Of a stretch of DNA of 64,000 bases, positions 1-8,588 are shown piece after piece (the stretch's first letter is position 1; every line of letters begins with the position of its first letter). The translations under genes were made by a program, and so were the position numbers. The stretch comes from Giardia muris (Eukaryota > Fornicata > Diplomonadida > Hexamitidae), in assembly GCA_006247105.1 (NCBI GenBank), contig CM016928.1, positions 1,116,001 to 1,180,000 on the forward strand, read 5' to 3'. The notes under the pieces are model-generated. The model saw only the letters and a program-made list of their open reading frames with translations. It did no database searches and was not told the DNA's origin.

Positions 1-2
1 AG

Positions 3-1034
3 CTCGCCTGGGATGTCGCTAATTGCGAGCGCATCAAGAAGCGTGAGAGAGACCGCGCCGAGACCCGCTTCTGGCAGGACCAGGTTAATGAAGGCTATCG
101 AGAACATGTCGAGGAAACCCTTCGCCGGGAGGCAGAGGATAGGGCAAGGATCATGGAAAACAGGAAGCAGCTCGAACAACAGCTCTCGGATCGGGAGCGC
201 CAGCGCGCTGAAGAGGCGTACCGGGCACAGCTGGAACGGGAACACGAGAAGGAGCAGCGTCGGCTCGGAGAGGAGCTCGACGAGCTCGCTCGCCAACGAG
301 ACTTCGAGGAACGCTACCTCCAGCAGCAGCAGTTTCTTATTCGCATGCGTATGGACGAGGCTGAACGGGAGCGCAACCGTGTGACGGCTCAGAACGACGG
401 GCGCGAGCTTCTGGCCCAGGTTCGGGAGGAGCTTCGCCAGCAGGCAGAACGCGAGCGGCAGGCCCGTGAGGACCTGCGTAATGAACAGCTCATGTACCTT
501 GAGCTCCTTCGTATCCGTCGCGAGCGTGCCGATGCGGCCGCCCGAGCCCGCGACGTATACCTCACGGGAATGATCCTTGACGCCGATGCGCGCCTCACGC
601 AACGCGAGCGGGACGATCTGGCGCGTCGAGAGCGGGTGGCTCGTGAGTGCCAGGCGTACAACTACGAGAAGATGTGTGGAGGGGAAGAGGAACGCGAGCG
701 TCTGAAAGCCGAGAAGGAGGCAGAGCTCGCCGAGGCCCTTGCCGACCTCGAGCGGGCGGAGAGGGAGAAGCTCGAGGCTCTACAGGAGCAGTTCGAGGTA
801 GCAAAACGCTTCGAGCAGTTCCTCCTGGAGCAGATGGACGAGAAGGCCGCCCGCGAGCAAGCGGAACGCGATGCCGACGCGGCCTTTCAACGGCAGAAGC
901 GTGAGGAGGCGGAGGCGGACCAGGCTCGGATCGACGCCCGTCTGGGCGCTCTGGAGGCGCGCATTCGGGAGGTTGACGACATCCGCTTCTTCGATAACGA
1001 GCGTCCTCGACCAAAGAAGCAGTGGTACAACTAG
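3..1034 (+). CDS. Coiled-coil protein, TPH/trichohyalin-like, 5' end missing
   Basis: The reading frame is open from the first bases of the window, so the N-terminus lies outside. A later ATG at 153 is internal to the same charged helix and is not a convincing start. The visible 343 residues are almost pure Arg/Glu/Gln/Ala heptads without glycine or proline until the last 20 residues, which end in an Arg/Pro/Lys tail and Trp-Tyr-Asn. This composition resembles TPH-domain proteins (CFAP45, CFAP53, MNS1), which line ciliary microtubules, but coiled-coil composition alone cannot prove it. RIB43A-like proteins are an alternative. Its stop codon overlaps the stop of the convergent neighbour in the four bases CTAG. 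Confidence 0.6.
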   Translation, partial: LAWDVANCERIKKRERDRAETRFWQDQVNEGYREHVEETLRREAEDRARIMENRKQLEQQLSDRERQRAEEAYRAQLEREHEKEQRRLGEELDELARQRDFEERYLQQQQFLIRMRMDEAERERNRVTAQNDGRELLAQVREELRQQAERERQAREDLRNEQLMYLELLRIRRERADAAARARDVYLTGMILDADARLTQRERDDLARRERVARECQAYNYEKMCGGEEERERLKAEKEAELAEALADLERAEREKLEALQEQFEVAKRFEQFLLEQMDEKAAREQAERDADAAFQRQKREEAEADQARIDARLGALEARIREVDDIRFFDNERPRPKKQWYN

Positions 1035-2338
1035 CCAGGCACGAGGCGGGTCACGATGTGGTGGCCAATGATGCTCTCGGCCGGGATGGAGGCTGTGTGG
1101 TCTTGGTACACCACCGCGACCGAGCTTATCAGGTCTGCGCGGATCGTGACCAATGGAAAGCGGTAGTTCTCGCCATTGGCGAATCTGAGCGGGAGCATTT
1201 GACACGCAGGCCCTGTGATGCGGATACGCGTGCCGACTTTCAGCTCGGATGAGACCTGGTGCAAGGCAAGGACTGCGGCGTGTTCCGTGAGGTTTGGTTC
1301 CGAGGACGTGGATGCGACTGACTCATGAGGGCTTTGGGAGTCTCGAATCAGGTAAAACTGAGGAACTCCACGACCAACGAGAGCGGTGATCTGAAGAGTC
1401 ACTGTTGCCTCAGCATTTAGGCCCAGGTGTAAGGACTGCAAGCCCGTCAGGTTCGGAGGTGTGTCTTGCTCTGCTCGGAAGTCCACTGGTCGTTCCAAAC
1501 GGGAATGTATCTCGGCCGCTAGCGCCGAGATCTCGTCACACCCATCAACTGCTTGTGTAAGGCTTGCATCCTCTTGAGCGGCTCTATGAAACTCATCCCA
1601 AGCCGTCTGAAGGTCCAAGACGAGGCGGGAAAGCATCGCAAGGTTGAAGCGTGCATCCGGACAGGGGAGGGAGCTCTTCTCGCGCAAGCGGATCACGTTC
1701 CGAAGGGCATCACCAGCACGTTCGAGCTCTGTGAAATCTCCCGCCGTCGTCCGACGTAGTAAGGACATCCCTAAGGAAAACCAACTGTGGTGGCTATCTG
1801 GGGCGAGCTGGACGGCCGCACGGGCGGCATTGACCGAGTCGTCAAGCGAGCCTGGATAGATGTCGAGTGGACGCATCCGAAAGAGGAGCGAGAGGGCATT
1901 AAGGGGGCGTTCGTCTCCAGATAGGAAGGCGCGTGCCCGGGTCAAGAGGAGTTCGGCTCGACGCCAGGCACCAGCCTTCAAGGAGCTCAAGCCTAACTGG
2001 AGATAAATCTCGGGGATTTGAGTATCAAGCCGAACGGCCTTCTGCAAGTATGTAGCCGCCTGACTGCTATACTCGTCTCCGGCGTTATAGGCGGCCCCAA
2101 GGATCAGCCAATAGTAGGCCCGGTACACCGAGGGCAAGGTGCTCTCGTCAATACGAGCCTTGGCTGCTTCTGCGAGTTGAGTGATCCGCTCGTCGAGCTG
2201 GGCCTTCCGCTGCGCGGCAGACTCGGGGAATACGCTCTCGGCGTAGTCCTGCAGCTCCTTAAGCTGCCCGGCAAGCTCCTGCAGAGTCCCATGGGTTCGA
2301 GGGTTTAGCTCTGAACTGGAAGGGATCACTAAAGACAT
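1031..2338 (-). CDS. TTC5/Strap-like TPR protein with C-terminal OB-like domain
   Basis: The protein has about 435 residues. A TPR superhelix covers roughly residues 60-290, with helical pairs such as SSQAATYLQKAVRLDTQIP and DSHHSWFSLGMSLLRR. A beta-rich C-terminal third follows (phrases such as VGTRIRITGPACQ and YRFPLVTIRADL) that reads like an OB fold. TPR plus OB is the layout of TTC5, which in animals binds nascent tubulin and controls tubulin mRNA decay. I chose the ATG at 2338, which follows the A-rich stretch acgtaaagaagaa. The frame extends upstream to an ATG at 2410, which would add 24 residues. The family call is by architecture and pattern, not by alignment. Confidence 0.5.
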   Translation of the reverse strand: MSLVIPSSSELNPRTHGTLQELAGQLKELQDYAESVFPESAAQRKAQLDERITQLAEAAKARIDESTLPSVYRAYYWLILGAAYNAGDEYSSQAATYLQKAVRLDTQIPEIYLQLGLSSLKAGAWRRAELLLTRARAFLSGDERPLNALSLLFRMRPLDIYPGSLDDSVNAARAAVQLAPDSHHSWFSLGMSLLRRTTAGDFTELERAGDALRNVIRLREKSSLPCPDARFNLAMLSRLVLDLQTAWDEFHRAAQEDASLTQAVDGCDEISALAAEIHSRLERPVDFRAEQDTPPNLTGLQSLHLGLNAEATVTLQITALVGRGVPQFYLIRDSQSPHESVASTSSEPNLTEHAAVLALHQVSSELKVGTRIRITGPACQMLPLRFANGENYRFPLVTIRADLISSVAVVYQDHTASIPAESIIGHHIVTRLVPG

Positions 2339-2451
2339 TTCTTCTTTACGTAGTAGATTGATGGGGTCCTCAACTCCAAAGAGAGGAGGTATGGGATGGA
2401 GGGAAGACATTGAGAGTTGGAAGAAGAGAAGGACGAGAAAAAGAGCAAAAA
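2339..2451. promoter_or_regulatory. Divergent promoter between TTC5-like and AP-2 mu genes
   Basis: These 113 bp separate two divergent ATGs. Both flanks end in A-rich tracts directly at the ATG (aaaagagcaaaaa on the + strand; acgtaaagaagaa on the - strand), as expected of the short A/T-rich initiators known in Giardia. No TATA-like box is evident. Confidence 0.45.
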
Positions 2452-3756
2452 ATGATAGAGGCGGTCATTCTCCTGGATGAGGTGGGCGAGCTCATCCTGT
2501 ACCGTGTCTTCGAGGGCGTCTTCGAGAGGTCTGCCCTCGGGCTACTGAGGGCGCACGTCGTCGGAGGGTCGATCGCCCAGCCCATCTTCCGCATCCCCCC
2601 GCACATCTATGCTTACAAGCGTTGCGACAGTTTGCACTTCTTCTGCGCAATAACGGCGAAGACGGACACAATGGGCGCAATCACGTTCCTCGACCGCTTC
2701 TACAGGGCGATAGGTGCCTTTCTCAAAGAGAAGGAGCTGAAAGGTAACCTGCGGAGGCACATCCCCCTGCTCCACGAGCTCCTCGACGAGACCGTCGACA
2801 ACGGGTACGTCCAGACGACCGACCCCGAGGTCCTAAAGCTCTTCATTCAGACGGCACAGCGCGTCAATAAGCAGGAGGACATGGCGCAGCAGATCACGGT
2901 TCAAGCCACGGGTGCGCTCTCCCACCGCCGGCCCGGGATCGTCTACAAGCATAATGAGATCTTCATCGAGGTCATTGAGTCAGTTAACGCGATGTTCAAT
3001 AGCGTCGGCCAATCTCTGCACTCGGACGTCTCCGGTCGGATTGTGATTAAGAACCATTTGACTGGGATGCCTGACTGCTCCTTTGGCTTCAATGATCGCG
3101 TCGTTGGAGCGGGCGCGACTGGGTCCAGAGCGGCCTCATCCGAGGCCGTCTCCGGGATCAGTAAGGCGGGTGTCATGATGGACGACATCTCCTTCCACCA
3201 CTGTGTCCGCTTGGGGAACTTTGCCGTCGACCGGTCCATCGCCTTTGTTCCACCGGATGGTGAGTTCCAATTGATGGCCTTTCGTATTACTGAGGAGGTC
3301 AAGGAGCCCTTTTCGATCAAGCCTATTGTCACCATACATGGGAGGAATCGGATGGAGGTCGTCTTGAATCTGAAGTGTACGATCCCATCGAACAACGTGG
3401 CGGAGCGCGTCATCGTCACGATCCCAATGCCTCAGAACGTCTCGACGATCGCCCCCATCGAGTCGATGGGGAAGTGTAAGCTGTGCAAGGATGGAAAGGC
3501 CGCGGAGTGGAGGATCAAGTCCATCACGGGGGGCGTCATGGCGACCCTGTCTCTCGAGATCCAGTGCGTCAACTCCGCGGGGGTCGACCTTCGTGAGTGG
3601 AGCCGTCCTCCCCTCTCGATGGCCTTCGAAATCAGCATGTTCACCGCCTCCGGGATCGAAGTTCGATTCGTCAAGGTCATCGCCCAGGAGGGCTACGACC
3701 CCGCCAAGTGGCTCACCTACAAGACCACCGCCGGGACCTATCAAATCAGGTGGTAG
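2452..3756 (+). CDS. AP2M1: AP-2 clathrin adaptor complex, mu subunit
   Basis: This 434-residue protein has the length of adaptor medium chains. The N-terminal longin-like domain starts MIEAVILLDEVGELILYRVF. The C-terminal mu-homology domain carries signatures such as GRIVIKNHLTGMPDCSFGFND, FHHCVRLGNF followed by PPDGEFQLMAFR, and ends KWLTYKTTAGTYQIRW. The GMP(D/E)C-FG-ND and PPDGEF phrases fit AP-2 mu better than AP-1 mu. The subunit reads cargo tyrosine signals and phosphoinositides at the plasma membrane; in Giardia AP-2 serves the peripheral vacuoles. The ATG at 2452 was chosen over the in-frame 2410 extension because it follows aaaagagcaaaaa and begins the conserved domain. Confidence 0.88.
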   Translation: MIEAVILLDEVGELILYRVFEGVFERSALGLLRAHVVGGSIAQPIFRIPPHIYAYKRCDSLHFFCAITAKTDTMGAITFLDRFYRAIGAFLKEKELKGNLRRHIPLLHELLDETVDNGYVQTTDPEVLKLFIQTAQRVNKQEDMAQQITVQATGALSHRRPGIVYKHNEIFIEVIESVNAMFNSVGQSLHSDVSGRIVIKNHLTGMPDCSFGFNDRVVGAGATGSRAASSEAVSGISKAGVMMDDISFHHCVRLGNFAVDRSIAFVPPDGEFQLMAFRITEEVKEPFSIKPIVTIHGRNRMEVVLNLKCTIPSNNVAERVIVTIPMPQNVSTIAPIESMGKCKLCKDGKAAEWRIKSITGGVMATLSLEIQCVNSAGVDLREWSRPPLSMAFEISMFTASGIEVRFVKVIAQEGYDPAKWLTYKTTAGTYQIRW

Positions 3757-3815
3757 GTACGTCGGGTTTAAAAAGAGGTATTCTGGCGCCAGATTGTTCC
3801 GCGTGTGAAATAAAA

Positions 3816-6800
3816 ATGCCTATTGGGTCTCCTCAGGAGTGGTTCGCGGCCGTCGAAGCTGGCCAGCTGGAAGAGATTCGCGCCGCGGCGGCTACGTACG
3901 CCAAGTCCCGCAACAGCAGGGAGGAGACCGCCCTGATGGTCGCCGCGCGCGAAGGAGCCGTCGAGGTGGTCAAGATTCTCGGCTTCTTTGAGAACTCGCT
4001 GACGAATTTGGAGGGAGAGACAGCGATCATGCTTGCCGCCCAGGCGAACAACGCTGACGTCTGCAAGCGCCTCGTCCCCTATGAGGTCAACACAACCCTC
4101 GCTGATGGCCGCACCGCATTGATGGTCGCGGCCGCCGCCGGAGCGCGTGAGGCGGTCACCTGCCTTCTCCCATACCTGAAGGCCCGCGTGGACAATCGTG
4201 GTCGCACCGCCCTGATGTATGCCGCGGAGGCCGGACATCTCGACGTCGTCAAGCTCCTCGTCGTCCGCGAAAAGGAGATGATTTCCCTTGATCAGAAGAC
4301 CGCGCTTATCCTCGCAGCCGAGAATGGACACACTGACGTCGTCCAGCACCTCGCGGGGTATGAGTCTTCTCTCATCCCCGAGGTCACCCGTCCCTCCCTG
4401 ATGAATTTCTCATCGAGTCAGCTGAACTCCGTCCCGGGCGCAGACCTTACGCTCTCCGTCACCCTTATCGACGCTCATCGCTTCACCCCCAACCAGTCCG
4501 CCGTCGAGACTCTCGCCCAGACGAAGACTCAGCTCGAACAGGAGCTTGAGTCGAAGATCATGCAGCTCGAGCTCAAGCTCGCGTCGCTTCATGACGAGTC
4601 TTCCGTCGTCATCGGCCAGAACGTCACCCTTCACAATCAGGTCAAGAGCATGGAGGAGAATATCTCCACCCTCAAGATCGAGATCAACAAGTTCCAGGCA
4701 GAGGTTGCGGACAAGGACGCCATCATTCAAGACCTCAATGACCGCATCCGCGAGCTTGAGGAGGCGGTCGACGGCTTTGGGCCTTCCGGCGGCTCCGACG
4801 AAGAGATCAAGCGTCTCAGGGATGAGCTCGATAAGGCGAAGACTAAGATCGAAGAGCTCGCTGACGGGCGCTCCGGCTCTCCTGGCCTTGACGCGGGCAT
4901 CATCGCCGCGCTCGAGCATCGCATCGAGTCGCTCAACAAGCAGCTTGCCGAACGGGATGCGGAGATTGCCGCCCTCAGAGAGAGACTTAACGCTGCCGCC
5001 TCTCCTGAAGAGCTTGCCGAGCTCCATAGCCGTCTTGAGGACCGTGAGGCTCGCATCCGCGAGCTTGAGGCGCTCGTTTCTAGCAAGGACGATGCCTATG
5101 CCACTCAGATCCTCGAGGAGGAGGTTCGCTCCCTTCGTGAGGCCATCACTGAGAAGGAAGCCGAGTTGCAGGCACTCAGGGACAGGCTTGGAGCTCCCGT
5201 CGGTCCTACCCAGGACTTCGAGGACATCCTTGCCGCGAAGGCCAAGGAGATCGCTCGCCTTCAGGACTTGATCGTCGAGCTCCAGAAGAACGTTCATGCT
5301 GCTTCCGCCGAGGCGGCCCCTGTGGGCAACTCTGCTGAGCTCGATCAGCTGCGTGCGCAAGTCGCGGAGCTTGAAGATGCGCTCCGGAACCTCAAGGATG
5401 GGAATAACGACAAGATTATCGAGCTTGAGGATCAGCTTGCCGAGGCACGTGAGGATGTGACCCGGGCCCGCGAGGAGGTGGCCGATCGCAACGTTGAGGT
5501 CGAGATTCTCAAGGAACGTGTCGCAGAAGAGCAGGAGCGTATCAACGAGCTCGAGGATCAACTCAGTAGGGCTAGTGTCCCTCAGGCTCAGGCTCTCGAT
5601 AGTGACGCCTCAGATCGTCTCCGTGAGTTGCAGAACGAGGTGGACAACCTGAATGCTCTCCTTGGCAAGAAGAACGATGAGGTTGCAGACCTCCTTGATA
5701 AGCTCAACGAGGCCGCGGGCTCCGATGCCGTGGCGGCGCTCAATAAGCAGGTGGATGATCTCAAGACCGAGATTGCCGCTCGCGACACGCAGATCGATGA
5801 CCTTCTTCGTCAGCTCAAGGAGCTCAAGGAGGCGGCGCCCGTCGTTGCAGAGGGCGCTGACGACGGGGTCTATGAGCAGCTCAACAAGGCTCTCAAGGAT
5901 GCGACAGACGCCCGTTTGGCCCTCGAGGCGGCTAAGACGGATCTCGAGGATGCGGTCTCTCGCATCACCGCCCTGGAGGGTGACAACGAGAGGTTCAAGG
6001 ACAACATCGGAGACCTCCAGAAGGAGCTTGCCGAGGCCCGTGTCGCTGGTGACGGGAAGGATCAGATGATCAGTGAGCTGAAGAAGATGATCGATGATAT
6101 CAAGGGTCGCGTGCCGTCTGGTGACGAGGAGGCAGGTGCCAATGACGAAGAGATCTGTTCTCTCAAGGAGGATCTGGACAGGGCGAACAAAGAGCTTGAG
6201 GAGCTTCGCAAGGCTCTTGAGGCCGCCGACCGTCGCTCGAGCACGTATACGGACGATGAGACGGAGAAGGAGAAGATGCGAGATATGCTCGACCAGCTCA
6301 AGAAGGAGGTTCAGAGTCTCAACGATGAGATTAAGGTGCTCCATGACAAGAACAAAGCCTCGGAGATCGATGCCCGTGATCTCAAGCAGAAGCTTGAGGA
6401 GAAGACCCTTGAGGCCGACGATCTTCGCCAGCAGCTCGAGGCCGCGGCGCAGCCGAAGGACGATTCACGCATTAAGATCCTCGATGACGAGATTGACTCC
6501 CTTAAGCGCGAACTCCAGGCTCGCATCGACCAGGTCTCCGAGCTGACAGATAAGGTGCGTGACCTCGAAGCCACTAAGGAGGAGCTCGCTGCGAAGCTTG
6601 ACGAGCTTGCAAAGCGCGATCGCGAGCTTCAGAGGGCGAACAGCGAGATCGAGTCGCTCCGGAACCACCTCAACCAACTTCGGGATTCTCAGCCCATCGA
6701 GCCGGCTGCGCGTTCTTCTGTCACCGAGACGATCGATACCGGGACCGAGATCAGCGACGTCGACGACGTGGAGCAGGCGAAGGTCTCGAGCATCATCGAG

Positions 6801-8525
6801 AGTAACGATGGCTTCAGCGCGCGCATCGACCAGCTCCAGGATGCGCTCGATGAGCTCCAGGCCCAGAAGAGGGATCTCGAGAACAAGCGCAATGCTCTGG
6901 AGGACGAGGTCTCTCGCCTGCGGGGAGAGTGCGCAACCAAGGAGGAGGAGTGCGACCGTCTTGGGAAGCAGGCTGATGATCAGCGCAGCGAGATTAACAG
7001 GCTTCGTGACCAGCTCAACGAGAAGCGGGATCGGGTTAGCCAGCTAGAGGCTCAGCTCGAGCAGGTCGCGGCCACACCTGCTGTTACAGCAGAGCCCATG
7101 TCCATTGAGGCGGTTCCGGCGGCCGTTGATCCAGAGGAGATCCAGAGGTTGAAGAATGACATTGATGCCCTCAATGAGCTTCTTGGGCGCAAGGAGGAGG
7201 AGGTCAAGAACGCCTGCGCAGCTCTTGCGGCGAAGGATGACGAGTGCGCGCATCTTCGGGAGCGCCTCGAAGAGGCTGGGGCTGCCCCCGCTCCCCAGGC
7301 TCTTGGAGACAGTGAGGACGCGGAACGCATCCGTCAGCTTGAGTCCCAGCTCGCCGACGATGTCGCTTGCATCCGCATGCTCGAGGGACAACTGGCGGAT
7401 GCCCGTCGTGAGCTTTCGGAGAAGGCGGACACTATCGAAGGCCTTCAACAAGCGCTCGACAAGGCGGGAACTGGGGACGCGGATAGCGCCAAGCGCCTCC
7501 AGGAAGAGCGCGACAAGCTCCAGGGAGACCTGGATAAGGCTCTCAATGATGTCAGCAAACTCAATGGTGACATCAAGGCACTGAACGAGGAGCTTGGAAA
7601 GGCCCGCGAGGCGATCGATGAGCGTGATAAGAATATCGACGCCCTTCGCGATGCCGCGAACAGAGACCTTCCTTCGATTGATGATCTCAAGGAGCGCCTC
7701 AAGGAGAACAAGGAGGAGATTGATAATCTCAATAACGAGATCGCTGAGAAGGACGCTGAGATCACGAAGCTGCAGACACAGCTCGAGAACCAGCCCACGA
7801 CGACTACGACATACCAGGAGCCTCCTGTCGAGCCCGTCGATGAGGAGCACATCCGGGAGCTCCAGAACAAGCTCGATGAGGCGAATGCGGAGCTTGACCA
7901 GAAGCGCGCTGAGATCCAGGAGCTACGTGACAGGATTGATAAGTTCGAGCAGCAGGTGGATGACCTGAACGCGAACCTTCTTCGCCAGGAGGAGGATGCG
8001 GCCAAGACGATTGAGGGTCTCCAACGGGAGAAGGACAAGTACGTGGAAGAGGTTGGGAAGCTTAAGGAGGAGCTCGATGAGCTTAAGAAGCTCGAGGTTG
8101 TCGATCCCGAGGACTACAAGAGGATCCAGGACGAGCTCGAGAAGATGCACCAGGAGATGAGCGAGCGCGACAATAAGATCGCTGAGCTCCAGGACGCGCT
8201 CGACGAGAAGGAGGCGGAGGTCACCCGTCTTCGGGACGACTTGGCGAACGCCCTGGCTGAGATAGATGCTCTGAAGGACGCTGGCACAGGTGCTCCGATC
8301 GACGATGAGCGCATCAAGGGTCTGGAGCAGGAGATCACGAACCTGCAGAACGCGCTCGATCGTGAGACGATCAGGGCGACACAGTTCGGAGACGAGCTCA
8401 ACAGGACGAAGGAGGAGCTCGACAAGAACAAGCAGGCCATCACCTATTACCGCCAGCTGATCGACGACATCCGTGCGGGCCTCGTCACCCTCGACGACAA
8501 CCTTACCGACATCGGGATGCTTTAA
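3816..8525 (+). CDS. Ankyrin head / long coiled-coil stalk protein, GASP-180-like axoneme protein
   Basis: The 1,569-residue product (about 175 kDa) has five or so ankyrin repeats in residues 1-185, with repeated TALM-AA and HTDVVQHL-type phrases. A linker follows, then about 1,330 residues of nearly unbroken coiled coil rich in L-D-L-I-R-L heptads. Short Pro/Gly/Thr hinges interrupt it (for example TTTTTYQEPPVEP). This head-stalk design and size match the GASP-180 family described in Giardia lamblia, which sits on flagellar axonemes. The frame extends upstream into the 3' end of the AP-2 mu gene, but the ATG at 3816 follows gtgtgaaataaaa and starts directly before the ankyrins, so it is preferred. 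Which GASP paralogue this is cannot be told here. Confidence 0.8.
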   Translation: MPIGSPQEWFAAVEAGQLEEIRAAAATYAKSRNSREETALMVAAREGAVEVVKILGFFENSLTNLEGETAIMLAAQANNADVCKRLVPYEVNTTLADGRTALMVAAAAGAREAVTCLLPYLKARVDNRGRTALMYAAEAGHLDVVKLLVVREKEMISLDQKTALILAAENGHTDVVQHLAGYESSLIPEVTRPSLMNFSSSQLNSVPGADLTLSVTLIDAHRFTPNQSAVETLAQTKTQLEQELESKIMQLELKLASLHDESSVVIGQNVTLHNQVKSMEENISTLKIEINKFQAEVADKDAIIQDLNDRIRELEEAVDGFGPSGGSDEEIKRLRDELDKAKTKIEELADGRSGSPGLDAGIIAALEHRIESLNKQLAERDAEIAALRERLNAAASPEELAELHSRLEDREARIRELEALVSSKDDAYATQILEEEVRSLREAITEKEAELQALRDRLGAPVGPTQDFEDILAAKAKEIARLQDLIVELQKNVHAASAEAAPVGNSAELDQLRAQVAELEDALRNLKDGNNDKIIELEDQLAEAREDVTRAREEVADRNVEVEILKERVAEEQERINELEDQLSRASVPQAQALDSDASDRLRELQNEVDNLNALLGKKNDEVADLLDKLNEAAGSDAVAALNKQVDDLKTEIAARDTQIDDLLRQLKELKEAAPVVAEGADDGVYEQLNKALKDATDARLALEAAKTDLEDAVSRITALEGDNERFKDNIGDLQKELAEARVAGDGKDQMISELKKMIDDIKGRVPSGDEEAGANDEEICSLKEDLDRANKELEELRKALEAADRRSSTYTDDETEKEKMRDMLDQLKKEVQSLNDEIKVLHDKNKASEIDARDLKQKLEEKTLEADDLRQQLEAAAQPKDDSRIKILDDEIDSLKRELQARIDQVSELTDKVRDLEATKEELAAKLDELAKRDRELQRANSEIESLRNHLNQLRDSQPIEPAARSSVTETIDTGTEISDVDDVEQAKVSSIIESNDGFSARIDQLQDALDELQAQKRDLENKRNALEDEVSRLRGECATKEEECDRLGKQADDQRSEINRLRDQLNEKRDRVSQLEAQLEQVAATPAVTAEPMSIEAVPAAVDPEEIQRLKNDIDALNELLGRKEEEVKNACAALAAKDDECAHLRERLEEAGAAPAPQALGDSEDAERIRQLESQLADDVACIRMLEGQLADARRELSEKADTIEGLQQALDKAGTGDADSAKRLQEERDKLQGDLDKALNDVSKLNGDIKALNEELGKAREAIDERDKNIDALRDAANRDLPSIDDLKERLKENKEEIDNLNNEIAEKDAEITKLQTQLENQPTTTTTYQEPPVEPVDEEHIRELQNKLDEANAELDQKRAEIQELRDRIDKFEQQVDDLNANLLRQEEDAAKTIEGLQREKDKYVEEVGKLKEELDELKKLEVVDPEDYKRIQDELEKMHQEMSERDNKIAELQDALDEKEAEVTRLRDDLANALAEIDALKDAGTGAPIDDERIKGLEQEITNLQNALDRETIRATQFGDELNRTKEELDKNKQAITYYRQLIDDIRAGLVTLDDNLTDIGML

Positions 8526-8543
8526 GCCTTGGGCCATGTAGTT

Positions 8544-8549
8544 GTGAAT
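8544..8549 (+). promoter_or_regulatory. Probable polyadenylation signal (TTGTGAAT type)
   Basis: TTGTGAAT lies 17-25 bases after the TAA of the head-stalk gene. It resembles the Giardia polyadenylation signal AGTRAAY and recurs after other genes in the window. Confidence 0.4.
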
Positions 8550-8581
8550 GCTTGATCGTATCGTTTTCTTCTATGATTCAA

Positions 8582-8588
8582 GTTCACT
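8582..8588 (-). promoter_or_regulatory. Polyadenylation signal AGTGAAC spanning a stop codon
   Basis: On the minus strand the TGA stop of the AK7-like gene is contained in AGTGAAC, a perfect match to the Giardia signal AGTRAAY. Confidence 0.6.

Noticed and set aside
1198..1209. TTTGACACGCAG resembling the Giardia 3' splice site (ACTRACACRCAG)
   Set aside because: It lies antisense within the TTC5-like gene and no matching 5' site or need for splicing is seen. No other convincing intron was found.
3597..3815. 73-codon upstream extension of the head-stalk gene
   Set aside because: It overlaps the conserved end of AP-2 mu in another frame, and the A-rich initiator stands before the ATG at 3816.
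4410..5561. Long open frame on the minus strand inside the head-stalk gene
   Set aside because: It mirrors the coiled-coil codons (Leu/Asp-rich antisense of heptads) and has no own initiator; the plus-strand gene explains it.
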